Below, one piece after another: positions 9,177 to 18,243 of a stretch of 64,000 nt of DNA. The DNA comes from Tenacibaculum sp. 190524A02b (GTDB lineage: Bacteria > Bacteroidota > Bacteroidia > Flavobacteriales > Flavobacteriaceae): positions 4,778,001 through 4,842,000 of the forward strand of contig NZ_OZ038525.1 in NCBI RefSeq assembly GCF_964036645.1, in the 5' to 3' direction. The position numbers and the translations under genes are program-made. A model generated the notes under the pieces. That model saw nothing but the letters and a program-made list of their open reading frames with translations. It did no database searches and was not told the origin of the DNA. Every line of letters starts with the position of its first letter. The stretch's first letter is position 1.

Positions 9177-9632
9177 ATGAGAGTTGTAAAAATCATAGCA
9201 CTTATTCTGTTGGTATGTTTTGTGGGTATACAATTTGTACCCACAAAACTAAACCAAAGTAGTATTGTACCCAAAAATGACTTTTTAATATTAAATAATA
9301 CACCAAAAGAAATTGGAACAATATTACAAGTCTCGTGCTATGATTGTCACAGTAACAACACAAAATATCCTTGGTACAATAAAATTCAACCAATATCCTG
9401 GTTTATAGAAGATCATGTTGAAGAGGGAAAAGCAGAGTTAAATTTTAATGAGTGGGGTTCTCTTTCAAATCGAAGAAAAGTAAGTAAACTAAGGTCTATT
9501 ATTAAACAGATTGAAAGTGATAAAATGCCTCTAGATTCTTACACTTTGATTCATAAGGAAGCTGAATTATCAGAATCTGAAAAGACCTTGGTTCTTGATT
9601 ATATGAAAGAATTAAGAAAAAAATTAGAATAA
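9177..9632 (+). CDS. Haem-binding domain (c-type CxxCH) protein
   Basis: This 151-residue protein starts with a hydrophobic anchor (IIALILLVCFVGIQF) and carries SCYDCHSNNTKYPWY near residues 58-72. That motif is the CxxCH site of the small periplasmic haem-binding domain family (often called Haem_bd), with the following PWY and ISWFIEDHV signature. The start codon follows the preceding stop with no gap. It may handle electrons or redox state for copper oxidation; this is inferred from the neighbours only. Confidence 0.8.
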   Translation: MRVVKIIALILLVCFVGIQFVPTKLNQSSIVPKNDFLILNNTPKEIGTILQVSCYDCHSNNTKYPWYNKIQPISWFIEDHVEEGKAELNFNEWGSLSNRRKVSKLRSIIKQIESDKMPLDSYTLIHKEAELSESEKTLVLDYMKELRKKLE

Positions 9633-9642
9633 AACTATTATT

Positions 9643-10125
9643 ATGAAAATACTTAAATTAATTACACTAGTAACTATTTTGCTTACAAATGTCAATTTTA
9701 CTAATGCACAGAATAGTAAGAATATGACAGATAAACAAGACGTTATCGAAGTAATGAAGTCATACAAAAACGCTTTACAAAACTTAACAACAAAAGGTAC
9801 GTTTGAGTTGTTTACTGAAGATTCTGAAGTGTTTGAATCAGGCGGTGTAGAAGGTTCTTATGCACATTATATAGAGCATCATTTAGGTCCAGAATTAGGG
9901 CATTTTAAAAGCTTTACTTTTTCAGATTATGAAATTGATGTGAAAGTAGATGCACCCTATGCATTTACTACAGAAACATACATCTATACTATCGTCTTAA
10001 ATCCAAATGATAAGGGCAATTCTCGAACTATTAAGAAAAAAGGTGTAGCAACTTCCATTCTAAAGAAAATGGATGGCAAATGGAAAATTATCAAAATACA
10101 TTCTTCTTCAAGAAATAAAAAATAA
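9643..10125 (+). CDS. NTF2-like (SnoaL/DUF4440-type) secreted protein
   Basis: 160 residues, with a signal peptide ending NFTNAQ and a cone-shaped NTF2-like domain (VIEVMKSYKNALQN; LFTEDSEVF; a final WKIIKIHSSSR strand). It has His residues in YAHYIEHHLG that could bind a metal or ligand. Such proteins recur in flavobacterial copper islands without a known reaction. It is co-directional and tightly spaced (10 bp) after the haem-binding gene. Confidence 0.7.
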   Translation: MKILKLITLVTILLTNVNFTNAQNSKNMTDKQDVIEVMKSYKNALQNLTTKGTFELFTEDSEVFESGGVEGSYAHYIEHHLGPELGHFKSFTFSDYEIDVKVDAPYAFTTETYIYTIVLNPNDKGNSRTIKKKGVATSILKKMDGKWKIIKIHSSSRNKK

Positions 10126-10131
10126 GATCAT

Positions 10132-10719
10132 ATGAAACTACGTATTCTTTTTACTCTATTACTATATACGTTTCTTTTTGTTTCGTGTAAGCAAGAAGCA
10201 AAAGAGACCAAAGAAACTTTAGAGCAATCAAAAACTGAAACTTCATCAAAGTCTTCAAAAAAAGTATTAAGTCCACATACTTCTACTATGGCAATGATTG
10301 GTGATGCCCATATTCATATTGATTATTCCTCACCTGGAGTAAGAGATAGAATAATATTTGGAGGCTTATTAGCTTATGATAAAGTATGGCAAGCGGGAGC
10401 GCACATGGCAACATGGATAGAAACCAATAAAGATTTAACTATTCAAGGACAAGAACTACCCAAAGGCAAATATGGCTTTTTCACCATTCCATCAAAAGAA
10501 GAATGGATAATAATTTTCAATTCTAATTGGAACCAACACGGAAAAGATGATTATGATGAGAAGGATGATGTACTCCGTTTTAAGGTTAAACCTACTATCT
10601 CTGATAAAATAAAAGAACATTTAGAGTACAAAGTTAGTAAGATTAGTGGTGATGAAGGTAGTATTTCTCTAACTTGGGAAAAAGTAACTGTAAGTTTTGA
10701 TTTTAAGGTAAAAGAATAA
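10132..10719 (+). CDS. DUF2911 lipoprotein
   Basis: 195 residues with a lipoprotein signal (LFVSC, Cys near residue 19). The DUF2911 core begins DYSSPGVRDRIIFGG and continues with VWQAGAHMATWIETNKDL and GKYGFFTIPSKEEW. These strands match the beta-sandwich family often found in Bacteroidota envelopes. The biochemical role is not known. It sits 6 bp after the NTF2-like gene and 3 bp before the PepSY gene, so it is part of the same transcript. Confidence 0.8.
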   Translation: MKLRILFTLLLYTFLFVSCKQEAKETKETLEQSKTETSSKSSKKVLSPHTSTMAMIGDAHIHIDYSSPGVRDRIIFGGLLAYDKVWQAGAHMATWIETNKDLTIQGQELPKGKYGFFTIPSKEEWIIIFNSNWNQHGKDDYDEKDDVLRFKVKPTISDKIKEHLEYKVSKISGDEGSISLTWEKVTVSFDFKVKE

Positions 10720-10722
10720 AAA

Positions 10723-11433
10723 ATGGTTAACAGACACACAGCACAAAAAATTAGAAAAACTCATCGTTATTTGGGTGTTTTTATAGGTGTTCAGTTTCTA
10801 TTTTGGACAATCAGTGGGCTTTATTTTAGTTGGACGAATATAGACGATATTCACGGGGACCAATTCAAGAATTTAGAGTATCAGCCTAAAACATTTAATA
10901 ATCTCGTGAGCCCTTCTGAATTAAAAAATTCTGGAGGAATTAATACCATTGCTTTAAGAGATATTAATGGTGTTCCATTTTATTGGATAAACAAGAAACA
11001 ATTATACAATGCTTTGGATGGTAGTCTAAAAGAAAATATTTCCGAAGAAGAAGCTTTGTACATAGCTAAAAACTACATGAAAGATGGCTTAAAAGTAGCT
11101 TCGATTGAAAAGATTAAAGAAGCAGGAAAACACCACGAATATAGAGAGCGATTATTACCTGCTTATGTAATTTCTTATGATACCGATGAAGAACTAAAAG
11201 CATATGTATCTGTTAAGGATGGAAAATTTCAAACCGTAAGGCATCGAAGTTGGCGATGGTTCGATTTTTTATGGATGACACATACAATGGATTATGAAGG
11301 TAGAGACAACTTCAATACACTCGTATTAAGAGCCTTTTCACTTTTAGGATTAATAACCGTATTAAGTGGATTTTTATTGTGGTATACATCTTCACCATCA
11401 GTTAGAAAATTATTAAAACGAATAAAAAAATAA
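10723..11433 (+). CDS. PepSY-domain membrane protein
   Basis: 236 residues. A helix at about 20-37 (YLGVFIGVQFLFWTISGLYFSW), a periplasmic PepSY-like region (ISEEEALYIAKNYMKDG) and a C-terminal helix (ALRAFSLLGLITVLSGFLLWY) give the layout of a short PepSY-associated membrane protein. His residues in HRYLG and DFLWMTHTMDYE could hold haem or metal, as in related iron/copper reductase subunits. It is embedded in the efflux operon and may reduce or sense metal at the membrane; the role is inferred. Confidence 0.75.
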   Translation: MVNRHTAQKIRKTHRYLGVFIGVQFLFWTISGLYFSWTNIDDIHGDQFKNLEYQPKTFNNLVSPSELKNSGGINTIALRDINGVPFYWINKKQLYNALDGSLKENISEEEALYIAKNYMKDGLKVASIEKIKEAGKHHEYRERLLPAYVISYDTDEELKAYVSVKDGKFQTVRHRSWRWFDFLWMTHTMDYEGRDNFNTLVLRAFSLLGLITVLSGFLLWYTSSPSVRKLLKRIKK

Positions 11434-11435
11434 AG

Positions 11436-13166
11436 ATGAAAAAACACATAATCTATTTAGGAATATTATTAGCTGGTTTGCTATTTGGCTGGTTACTTTT
11501 TGGTGGTTCATCTGAAGGTAAAACAACTCATAATCATGATGAAACTACGGCTGCAAATCAACAATGGACTTGTTCTATGCATCCGCAAATTATGCAACCA
11601 GAACCTGGTGATTGCCCTATATGTGGTATGGATTTGATTCCTGCTGAAGCTGGAGCAGATGGATTACGTCCAGATGAATTTAAATTGTCAAAAAATGCTA
11701 TGGCTTTGGCAAACGTACAAACCTCTGTTGTAGGAGATAGTGAGACAGAAGGAAATACCATAAAGTTGTCAGGAAAGATTGTAGAAAATGAAGAAGCGAA
11801 TGCTGTGCAGGTCAGTTATTTTTCAGGAAGAATTGAACGATTAAATCTTAATTATGTAGGTGAAGAGGTACGTAAAGGACAGTTGCTAGCTACCATTTAT
11901 TCTCCTGAATTATTTGCAGCACAACAAGAGTTGATTACCGCAGCGTCTCTAAAAGAATCACAACCTGCGTTATACCAAGCTGTACGTAGAAAATTAAAAC
12001 TCTGGAAGCTTTCAGAAAAGCATATCAATCAAATTGAAAATTTAGGAAAAGTAAAAGAGAATTTTCCAGTATATGCAACAGTTTCAGGTACAGTTTCAGA
12101 AAAGTTGGTTGAAGAAGGAGCTGCTATAAAACAAGGACAACCTTTACTTAAAATAGCTAACTTAAATACTGTTTGGGCAAATTTTGATGTATATGAAAAT
12201 CAAATCGATTTATTCAATAAAGGACAGGAAATTACCATAACGACGAATGCTTATCCAAATAAGAAGTTTAAAGCCAAAGTAGATTTTATAGATCCTGTTT
12301 TAAATACCAAAACCAGAACGGTAAGTCTAAGAGTTGTTTTAAAAAATTCAAAAGATGCTTTTAAACCAGGAATGTTTGTAGAAGGTAAAATTGAAGTTGA
12401 AAATCATGATAAGAAGGAATTACTATCGGTTCCTACTTCCGCTGTTTTATGGACTGGTGAACGTTCAGTAGTATATGTGAAAACAAGTTCTGACCAACCT
12501 GTATTTGAAATGCGTGAAGTAAAATTAGGCAATGAGATTGGAGAAAATTATGAAGTGATAAAAGGCTTGAAAAAAGGAGATGAAATTGTTACCAACGGTA
12601 CATTTACTATTGATGCTGCGGCACAATTACAAGGTAAAAAATCGATGATGAACAATCAAAATACAATGGACGAACACGCAGGACATAGTATGAATGAAGC
12701 TGTTGAAAGAATAGAAGTATCTGCCAAATTTCAAAACCAACTAAAAAGTGTTTTCGAGAATTATATTCAATTAAAAGATGCTTTGGTAAAAGATGATGCT
12801 AATACTTCAAGTACATCAGCAACAACACTTCAATCTAGTTTAAACAAAGTAGATATGAAATTGTTGAAAGATAAGAGCGCACACAGTCATTGGATGCCGT
12901 TGGAGAAAGAAATTAAATCTGCTGCGAAATCCATTTCAAGTATTTCAGATATTAAAAAACAAAGAGATCACTTTAAGCATTTATCGACACATCTTACAAA
13001 AGCAATACAATTATTCGGTGTTAATACAAAAATATATCATCAATTCTGCCCTATGGCAAATAACAATAAAGGAGCTTATTGGTTAAGTCTTGAGGAAAAA
13101 GTATTAAACCCCTATTTCGGAGATGCGATGTTAAGGTGTGGAGAAGTTAAAGAAACAATAGAATAA
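11436..13166 (+). CDS. cusB: CusB-type periplasmic adaptor with metal-binding and DUF3347 domains
   Basis: 576 residues. A membrane anchor (about 4-23) is followed by a heavy-metal-binding module (CSMHPQIM then [12 protein letters not shown], about residues 46-70). Then comes the adaptor core with lipoyl and hairpin parts (VSYFSGRIERLNL; FPVYATVSGTVSEKLV) and a beta-barrel region (KPGMFVEGKIEV). The last 160 or so residues are a DUF3347 domain (QFCPMANNNKGAYWLSL, NPYFGDAMLRCGE). It should join CusA to the TolC channel and pass copper to the pump. The fused front and rear metal modules are typical of Bacteroidota. Confidence 0.92.
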   Translation: MKKHIIYLGILLAGLLFGWLLFGGSSEGKTTHNHDETTAANQQWTCSMHPQIMQPEPGDCPICGMDLIPAEAGADGLRPDEFKLSKNAMALANVQTSVVGDSETEGNTIKLSGKIVENEEANAVQVSYFSGRIERLNLNYVGEEVRKGQLLATIYSPELFAAQQELITAASLKESQPALYQAVRRKLKLWKLSEKHINQIENLGKVKENFPVYATVSGTVSEKLVEEGAAIKQGQPLLKIANLNTVWANFDVYENQIDLFNKGQEITITTNAYPNKKFKAKVDFIDPVLNTKTRTVSLRVVLKNSKDAFKPGMFVEGKIEVENHDKKELLSVPTSAVLWTGERSVVYVKTSSDQPVFEMREVKLGNEIGENYEVIKGLKKGDEIVTNGTFTIDAAAQLQGKKSMMNNQNTMDEHAGHSMNEAVERIEVSAKFQNQLKSVFENYIQLKDALVKDDANTSSTSATTLQSSLNKVDMKLLKDKSAHSHWMPLEKEIKSAAKSISSISDIKKQRDHFKHLSTHLTKAIQLFGVNTKIYHQFCPMANNNKGAYWLSLEEKVLNPYFGDAMLRCGEVKETIE

Positions 13167-13186
13167 TAATTAATAAAATAAAGATA

Positions 13187-13630
13187 ATGAAAAAAGTAAT
13201 TTTAAGTGTAGCAGTAGTAGTTTCAATACTATTTACTAGCTGTAAAAACGAAGCAAAAAAAGAAACTAAGGATTCGCCTAAAATAGAAGCGGTTAAAACT
13301 ATTGCAATGACCAATACTAGTTTTGGAGTTAGAGGAAACTGTGGTATGTGTAAAAACACCATAGAAAAAGCTGCTAATGGAGTAGCTGGTGTTACTAGTG
13401 CAGTTTGGGATAGAAACAAAAAGAAAATTGATGTGTCTTTTGATGAATCAAAGACTAACGTCATGGCAATTCATAATGCTATTGCCGTATCTGGTTATGA
13501 TACTGAAAAAGTAGCAGGGAATGAAGAAGCATATAACGGCTTACCAGGATGTTGCAAATATGATCATAGTATGCAAATGAATCAATCTGGAGAGAACAGT
13601 TCTGATGACCATTCTAATCACGATCATTAA
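13187..13630 (+). CDS. HMA-domain copper-binding lipoprotein
   Basis: 147 residues with lipoprotein signal ILFTSC (Cys near residue 19). The HMA ferredoxin-like fold carries GNCGMCKNTIEKAA near residues 52-65, the CxxC copper site, followed by GVAGVTSAVWD. A C-terminal LPGCCKYDHSM plus a His-rich tail (DDHSNHDH) gives further soft-metal ligands. It is probably a periplasmic copper chaperone or buffer for the CusAB pump. It is the last gene before a strong hairpin. Confidence 0.85.
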   Translation: MKKVILSVAVVVSILFTSCKNEAKKETKDSPKIEAVKTIAMTNTSFGVRGNCGMCKNTIEKAANGVAGVTSAVWDRNKKKIDVSFDESKTNVMAIHNAIAVSGYDTEKVAGNEEAYNGLPGCCKYDHSMQMNQSGENSSDDHSNHDH

Positions 13631-13639
13631 GAAAACATA

Positions 13640-13673
13640 GCTTCCGAAAATATATTTTAATGTTTTCGGAAGC
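13640..13673 (+). terminator. Stem-loop after the efflux operon
   Basis: An 11-bp inverted repeat, GCTTCCGAAAA-N12-TTTTCGGAAGC, lies between the HMA lipoprotein and the regulator gene. It has no clear T-tract, so it may act as an RNA end-protector or a partial terminator. Confidence 0.55.
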
Positions 13674-13704
13674 AATCAATTAGATATCTAAAACAACAAA
13701 AATA

Positions 13705-14283
13705 ATGAATACTATTCTTTACATAAAAAATATGGTGTGTCCTCGCTGTATTAAAGTTATTACTGATGAGTTAACTAAAAACCAGATAAATTTTGATGAG
13801 GTTAATTTGGGAAGTATTCATTTTAAAGAAACAGTAGACGAAACTACTCTACATCAAATAAAACAAATACTTAAAAAAGAAGGGTTTGAGATTTTAGAAA
13901 ATAAGGATAGGCAACTTATAAATAAAATAAAATCAATTCTTATAGAACAAATTCATCATAGTAATACTAAAGTAACACAAAACATTTCTACAATATTAAC
14001 AGATGCCATTGGTATGGATTATACTAATCTTAGTAAACTGTTTTCTGAAACTGAAAGGACAACTATTGAAAAATATATTATTTATCTAAAAATAGAAAAG
14101 GTTAAGGAGTTGCTAAAATATGGTGAGCTAAGTCTATCGCAAATATCCTACGATTTAAATTATAGCAGTCCTCAACATTTATCAAGACAATTTAAACAAG
14201 TTACAGGGCTAACCCCTACGCAATTTAAAGCTTTTGGTAAAAGAAATACACTTGATAAACTTAATAATGACACAGGTTTATAA
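13705..14283 (+). CDS. AraC-type regulator with HMA-like sensor domain
   Basis: 192 residues. The first 70 or so (NTILYIKNMVCPRCIKVITDEL) look like a short HMA/ferredoxin fold with a CPRC metal site near residues 12-15. The last 100 or so form an AraC HTH domain: YIIYLKIEKVKELL, LSLSQISYDLNYSSPQHLSRQFK, GLTPTQFK. Coupling a copper-type site to an AraC DNA-binding domain suggests direct metal sensing. It sits between the efflux operon and the oxidase gene and is the only regulator in the island, so it probably controls both. Confidence 0.8.
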   Translation: MNTILYIKNMVCPRCIKVITDELTKNQINFDEVNLGSIHFKETVDETTLHQIKQILKKEGFEILENKDRQLINKIKSILIEQIHHSNTKVTQNISTILTDAIGMDYTNLSKLFSETERTTIEKYIIYLKIEKVKELLKYGELSLSQISYDLNYSSPQHLSRQFKQVTGLTPTQFKAFGKRNTLDKLNNDTGL

Positions 14284-14325
14284 CTGTTTTCATTCTTTTC
14301 AGGTTGATTTAATGAAGATGTTATT

Positions 14326-14439
14326 ATGAAAACGGTAATGATAAGTTTAGTTGTTTTTTTTTCATACAAGTTCCTTTTGCGTATATTATTTAGTCTTATA
14401 AATTATATAAAGAAACGAATAGAAAAAGAATCGAAATAA
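14326..14439 (+). CDS. Possible 37-aa membrane microprotein
   Basis: The frame ATG(14326) to TAA(14439) encodes a hydrophobic helix (MISLVVFFSYKFLLRILFSL) followed by a basic tail (IKKRIEKESK). It lies alone between the regulator and the oxidase gene in a 275-bp space. The amphipathic layout is like that of small membrane regulators, but a short frame of this kind could arise by chance in A/T-rich DNA. Confidence 0.3.
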   Translation: MKTVMISLVVFFSYKFLLRILFSLINYIKKRIEKESK

Positions 14440-14558
14440 TAAAAACAACCTTAGTCTTTAAAAAAATATAACGAAGTACAATTGATACAAATTAACCATA
14501 ATTATACACGATAAAGGGTCTGTTTTATAAGAAATTCGTGAAACAGAATATTTAAAAT

Positions 14559-16799
14559 ATGAAATCAGTAGTTTTAAATTTAATAGCATTTCTTTTTGTA
14601 ATTAATATAATAGCACAAGAAAAAATAATACCTGAAATTTCAGGAAATACGGTTATTTACCGCATTACCATAGACGAAAAAATGGTAAACTTCACAGGGA
14701 AAGAAGTTGAAGCAATGGCAGTAAACAATTCTATCCCTGCACCAACCTTGACTTTTACCGAAGGGCAAAACGCTGTTATCTACGTTACTAACAATATGAA
14801 GGTCGAAACCTCTGTGCATTGGCACGGATTGATTTTACCTAATTTTCAAGATGGTGTGCCGTATCTCAATTCGCCACCTATTCTTCCAGGGAAAACCCAC
14901 AAATTCGAATTTCCACTTACACATTCAGGAACGTATTGGTATCATTCACACACAGGTTTACAAGAACAGCGAGGAGTATATGGTGCTATTATGATAAAGC
15001 CAAAAAAACAAAAACTCGATTACGATTATGATCTGACCTTGGTATTATCTGACTGGACAGATGAAAAGCCCTATAGTGTACTTAAAAACCTAAAACGAAA
15101 TAATGAGTGGTATGCTATTAAACGTAAGACTAATGTTTCTTTAGCCAATGCCATTGCTAACAATGCGCTTGGCGCTCAATTAAAGTTATGGAGCAAGCGA
15201 ATGCCAGGAGTAGATATTTCTGATGTGGCTTTCGAAGCATTTTTAATCAACGGAAAACCAGCACCTACTTATCCACAATTCAAAGCGGGTGATAAAGTAC
15301 GTATTAGAATGGTTAACGCTTCGGCTGCTACCTATTTTTGGATTACCATTGGCGGAAAACAAATGCTTGTTGCTAGTGATGGTGTAGGTGTAGTTCCTGT
15401 TCATAGAGATAAGGTATTACATGCCATTGCAGAAACGTATGATTATATCGTAACAATTCCCGAAAGTGGCGCAATAGAAGTAAGAGCTACTGCTCAAGAT
15501 GGTTCTGGATTCACATCTGCAATATTAGGGAGAGGTACTGTAGAAAAGGCTAAGGTATTGCCTCCTGTAGATTACATAAAGATGCTTAAACAAATGGGGA
15601 ATATGAAGATGGGAGGAGCTATGAAAATGGATAAAAAAATGGCTATGAATAAAGATATGGAAATGGAAGAAGCACCTGTGCATAAAAAAGATTCGATGCC
15701 AAAAATGAAGATGAATGACAAGCATCAACATCATAAAATGGATATGATGAAATCAGATGCTACAAAAATGAAAGGAATGAATATGCAGATGAACAAGGAG
15801 TTTTCGTATGATTATTTAAAATCACCTGTAAAAACAACCATTCATTCCGAGTTGCCGACCAATGAAATCACACTTAATCTTACTGGAAATATGTTGCGTT
15901 ATGTGTGGAGTTTAAATGGCAAAGTCCTTTCCGAAGTTGATAAAATAAAAATAAAACGAGGTGAAAAAACACGTATTACCCTTAATAACAAAACAATGAT
16001 GCATCACCCAATGCATTTACACGGACATTTTTTTAGGGTTGTCAATTCCAATGGTGAATACTCACCATTAAAGCATACGGTAAATGTACCTCCAATGGGA
16101 AGCGTTACTATTGAGTTCGATGCCAATGAAACTGGGGATTGGTTTTTTCATTGTCATATCTTGTATCACGCCAAAGCTGGTATGGCACGTATTTTTAGTT
16201 ATGGTGATCCGCGCGATCCTCGAATGGCAAACTATCCATTAAAACAACTTACCAAAGCAGATCAAAAAATCTATACTTGGGGAGAAACGACTGTTGCAAG
16301 TCATATGGCCTCATTAGAATTAGTAGCAACTAACACCTACAACCAATTTAATGTTGATGCACAATTTGGTTGGAATAAGAATTTGGAAGTTGGTGCGGAT
16401 TATGAACGTTACCTCGGAATATTTTTTAGAGCATACATCGGAATAGAAGCCGAAAACGAAGTTGAAGATTCTTTAGATGAAATCACAACTGTTGGACGAG
16501 CTGGTGTACGTTGGTTATTACCTTGCTTTATTGATAGCGATTTAGGTATCGACACACAGCTACGTCCTCAAATTCAGTTTTCAACTGCAATTCCAATATT
16601 TAATCGCGTAGAGTTACAAGGAATGTGGCAAATGCAAGCCGATTTTGGTTGGAAAAATGACTTGCCAGCAGATACAAACTGGGAACGCGAATATGTTTGG
16701 AGTGTTGGTGCAGAGTATATCTTAGGACAGTACTTTTCATTATCAGTTAGTTATGATAATCGTTTTGGAGCTGGTGGCGGATTGACAGTTAGATTTTAA
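14559..16799 (+). CDS. Multicopper oxidase (CopA/PcoA type) fused to CopB-like barrel
   Basis: 746 residues. The signal peptide (about 1-19) is followed by cupredoxin domains with the four copper motifs HWHG (near 87), YHSHTG (near 128), HPMHLHGHFF (near 482) and HCHILYHAKAGM (near 530). A Met/His-rich insert (about 343-415, MGNMKMGGAMKM and similar) fits periplasmic Cu(I) binding. After about residue 570 the sequence changes to alternating strands ending GGGLTVRF, which resembles the CopB/PcoB outer-membrane protein. It likely oxidises Cu(I) to Cu(II). The two are separate genes in Proteobacteria. Confidence 0.88.
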   Translation: MKSVVLNLIAFLFVINIIAQEKIIPEISGNTVIYRITIDEKMVNFTGKEVEAMAVNNSIPAPTLTFTEGQNAVIYVTNNMKVETSVHWHGLILPNFQDGVPYLNSPPILPGKTHKFEFPLTHSGTYWYHSHTGLQEQRGVYGAIMIKPKKQKLDYDYDLTLVLSDWTDEKPYSVLKNLKRNNEWYAIKRKTNVSLANAIANNALGAQLKLWSKRMPGVDISDVAFEAFLINGKPAPTYPQFKAGDKVRIRMVNASAATYFWITIGGKQMLVASDGVGVVPVHRDKVLHAIAETYDYIVTIPESGAIEVRATAQDGSGFTSAILGRGTVEKAKVLPPVDYIKMLKQMGNMKMGGAMKMDKKMAMNKDMEMEEAPVHKKDSMPKMKMNDKHQHHKMDMMKSDATKMKGMNMQMNKEFSYDYLKSPVKTTIHSELPTNEITLNLTGNMLRYVWSLNGKVLSEVDKIKIKRGEKTRITLNNKTMMHHPMHLHGHFFRVVNSNGEYSPLKHTVNVPPMGSVTIEFDANETGDWFFHCHILYHAKAGMARIFSYGDPRDPRMANYPLKQLTKADQKIYTWGETTVASHMASLELVATNTYNQFNVDAQFGWNKNLEVGADYERYLGIFFRAYIGIEAENEVEDSLDEITTVGRAGVRWLLPCFIDSDLGIDTQLRPQIQFSTAIPIFNRVELQGMWQMQADFGWKNDLPADTNWEREYVWSVGAEYILGQYFSLSVSYDNRFGAGGGLTVRF

Positions 16800-16811
16800 G
16801 CATCTTAAATT

Positions 16812-18161
16812 ATGAAAGCAAAAAACAACCAAAAACTCTCTTTATTAGGTTCTGTTTCATTAGGAACAGGTGTTATGATTGGGGCAGGTATTTTTGTACT
16901 AATGGGACAAATTGCTGAACTTATTGGCGATTTGTTTCCTATTGCATTTATTGCAGGAGCTATTGTAGTTGCTTTTAGCTCTTATTCATACGTTAAATTT
17001 TCAAATGCTTTTCCATCTTCTGGTGGTGTTGCAAAATTTTTAACAAAGGCTTATGGCCCAGGAACGGCAGCCGGTTCATTTTCACTATTAATGTACGTGT
17101 CAATGGTAGTTGCCGAAAGTTTAGTTGCTGGTACTTTTGGTGCCTATACTTTACGGTTATTCCCAGAAGAATACGCAGGCTATGCATCTGTATTAGGTGT
17201 AATTCTTATTGCAGTTGCCTATATTGTAAATATTTCTGGAAATAAGATAATTGAAGCCACTGTTACCTTTACTGCAATTATTAAAGTAGCAGGTATTGCC
17301 TTATTGGCAATTTCTGGCTTGATTATTTCTGGTTTGCCAACCATTACAGGTAATTATACACCTGCCAACAGCCAATTGTTACCAGAAGGATTTAGTTTTA
17401 TTGCTGCATTGGCTTTATCTATTTTAGCCTATAAAGGATTTACAACCATTACCAACCAGGGAGCAGACATAGAAAACCCACACAAAAATGTTGGACGCTC
17501 AATCATTATTTCCATACTAATCTGTACGATTATTTATGTAATCTTAGCACTTTCTGTGGCAGGAGGTCTAACAGTTGAAGAAATTATTGCTGCTAAAGAC
17601 TATGCTTTGGCTGCAGCAGCGAAACCTGCTTTGGGCAAATGGGGTTCAATACTTACTATTTTTCTTGCAATTATTGCTACAGTTTCTGGAGTTATTGCTA
17701 GTGTCTATTCAGCTTCAAGAATGTTGGGGATGTTAAGCAAAATAAAACAAGTACCAGATTTAAACAGAGTAAAAAACCTTAAGAATACAGCTTTAATTTT
17801 TACGGTTTCTTTGGCGATACTGCTGACAATATTATTTGATTTAACAAGAATTGCTTCAATTGGAGCCATATTTTATTTAATAATGGACATAGCTATTCAT
17901 TGGGGACTTTTCAGATATCTTAAAAAAGAAGTTCAATTTAATCCTAATATTCCAATTATCGCCATTTTAATGGATGTACTCGTTCTAGGAGCATTTATCT
18001 ACATGAAATATTTAAACGACCCATTTGTACTTATGGTTGCTGGTATTGGGATTGTTTTGATTTTTCTTTTTCAATTTCTTTTTATGAAATCGCATACAGA
18101 TGAACACGGAAATATGCATATGGAAATGGATATGGATGAACACGATATGATGAAAATGTAA
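16812..18161 (+). CDS. APC-family permease with Met/His-rich tail
   Basis: 449 residues with about 12 membrane helices. The first carries the APC signature GTGVMIGAGIF (about 18-28), and helix 6-7 regions (AYKGFTTITNQGADIENPHKNVGRSI) match amino-acid permeases. After the last helix the C-terminal tail has HTDEHGNMHMEMDMDEHDMMKM-like composition (about residues 425-449), rich in Met, His and Asp. Such a tail is unusual for an amino-acid carrier and suits copper binding. It lies between the oxidase and copper ATPase genes, so it may move copper or a copper ligand. Confidence 0.8.
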   Translation: MKAKNNQKLSLLGSVSLGTGVMIGAGIFVLMGQIAELIGDLFPIAFIAGAIVVAFSSYSYVKFSNAFPSSGGVAKFLTKAYGPGTAAGSFSLLMYVSMVVAESLVAGTFGAYTLRLFPEEYAGYASVLGVILIAVAYIVNISGNKIIEATVTFTAIIKVAGIALLAISGLIISGLPTITGNYTPANSQLLPEGFSFIAALALSILAYKGFTTITNQGADIENPHKNVGRSIIISILICTIIYVILALSVAGGLTVEEIIAAKDYALAAAAKPALGKWGSILTIFLAIIATVSGVIASVYSASRMLGMLSKIKQVPDLNRVKNLKNTALIFTVSLAILLTILFDLTRIASIGAIFYLIMDIAIHWGLFRYLKKEVQFNPNIPIIAILMDVLVLGAFIYMKYLNDPFVLMVAGIGIVLIFLFQFLFMKSHTDEHGNMHMEMDMDEHDMMKM

Positions 18162-18243
18162 TATAGAAATAATAATAAAATACAAAGGGATGATTTTTAA
18201 TCTGACTTAGTTTCAAGCATCTCAAACTTAATATCCAACAATT

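Noticed and set aside
13147..13464. 105-residue minus-strand frame
   Set aside because: It lies opposite the HMA lipoprotein gene, which has a clear signal and CxxC motif.
15525..15734. His-rich minus-strand frame
   Set aside because: It is a mirror of the Met-rich segment of the oxidase gene (ATG/CAT reversal).
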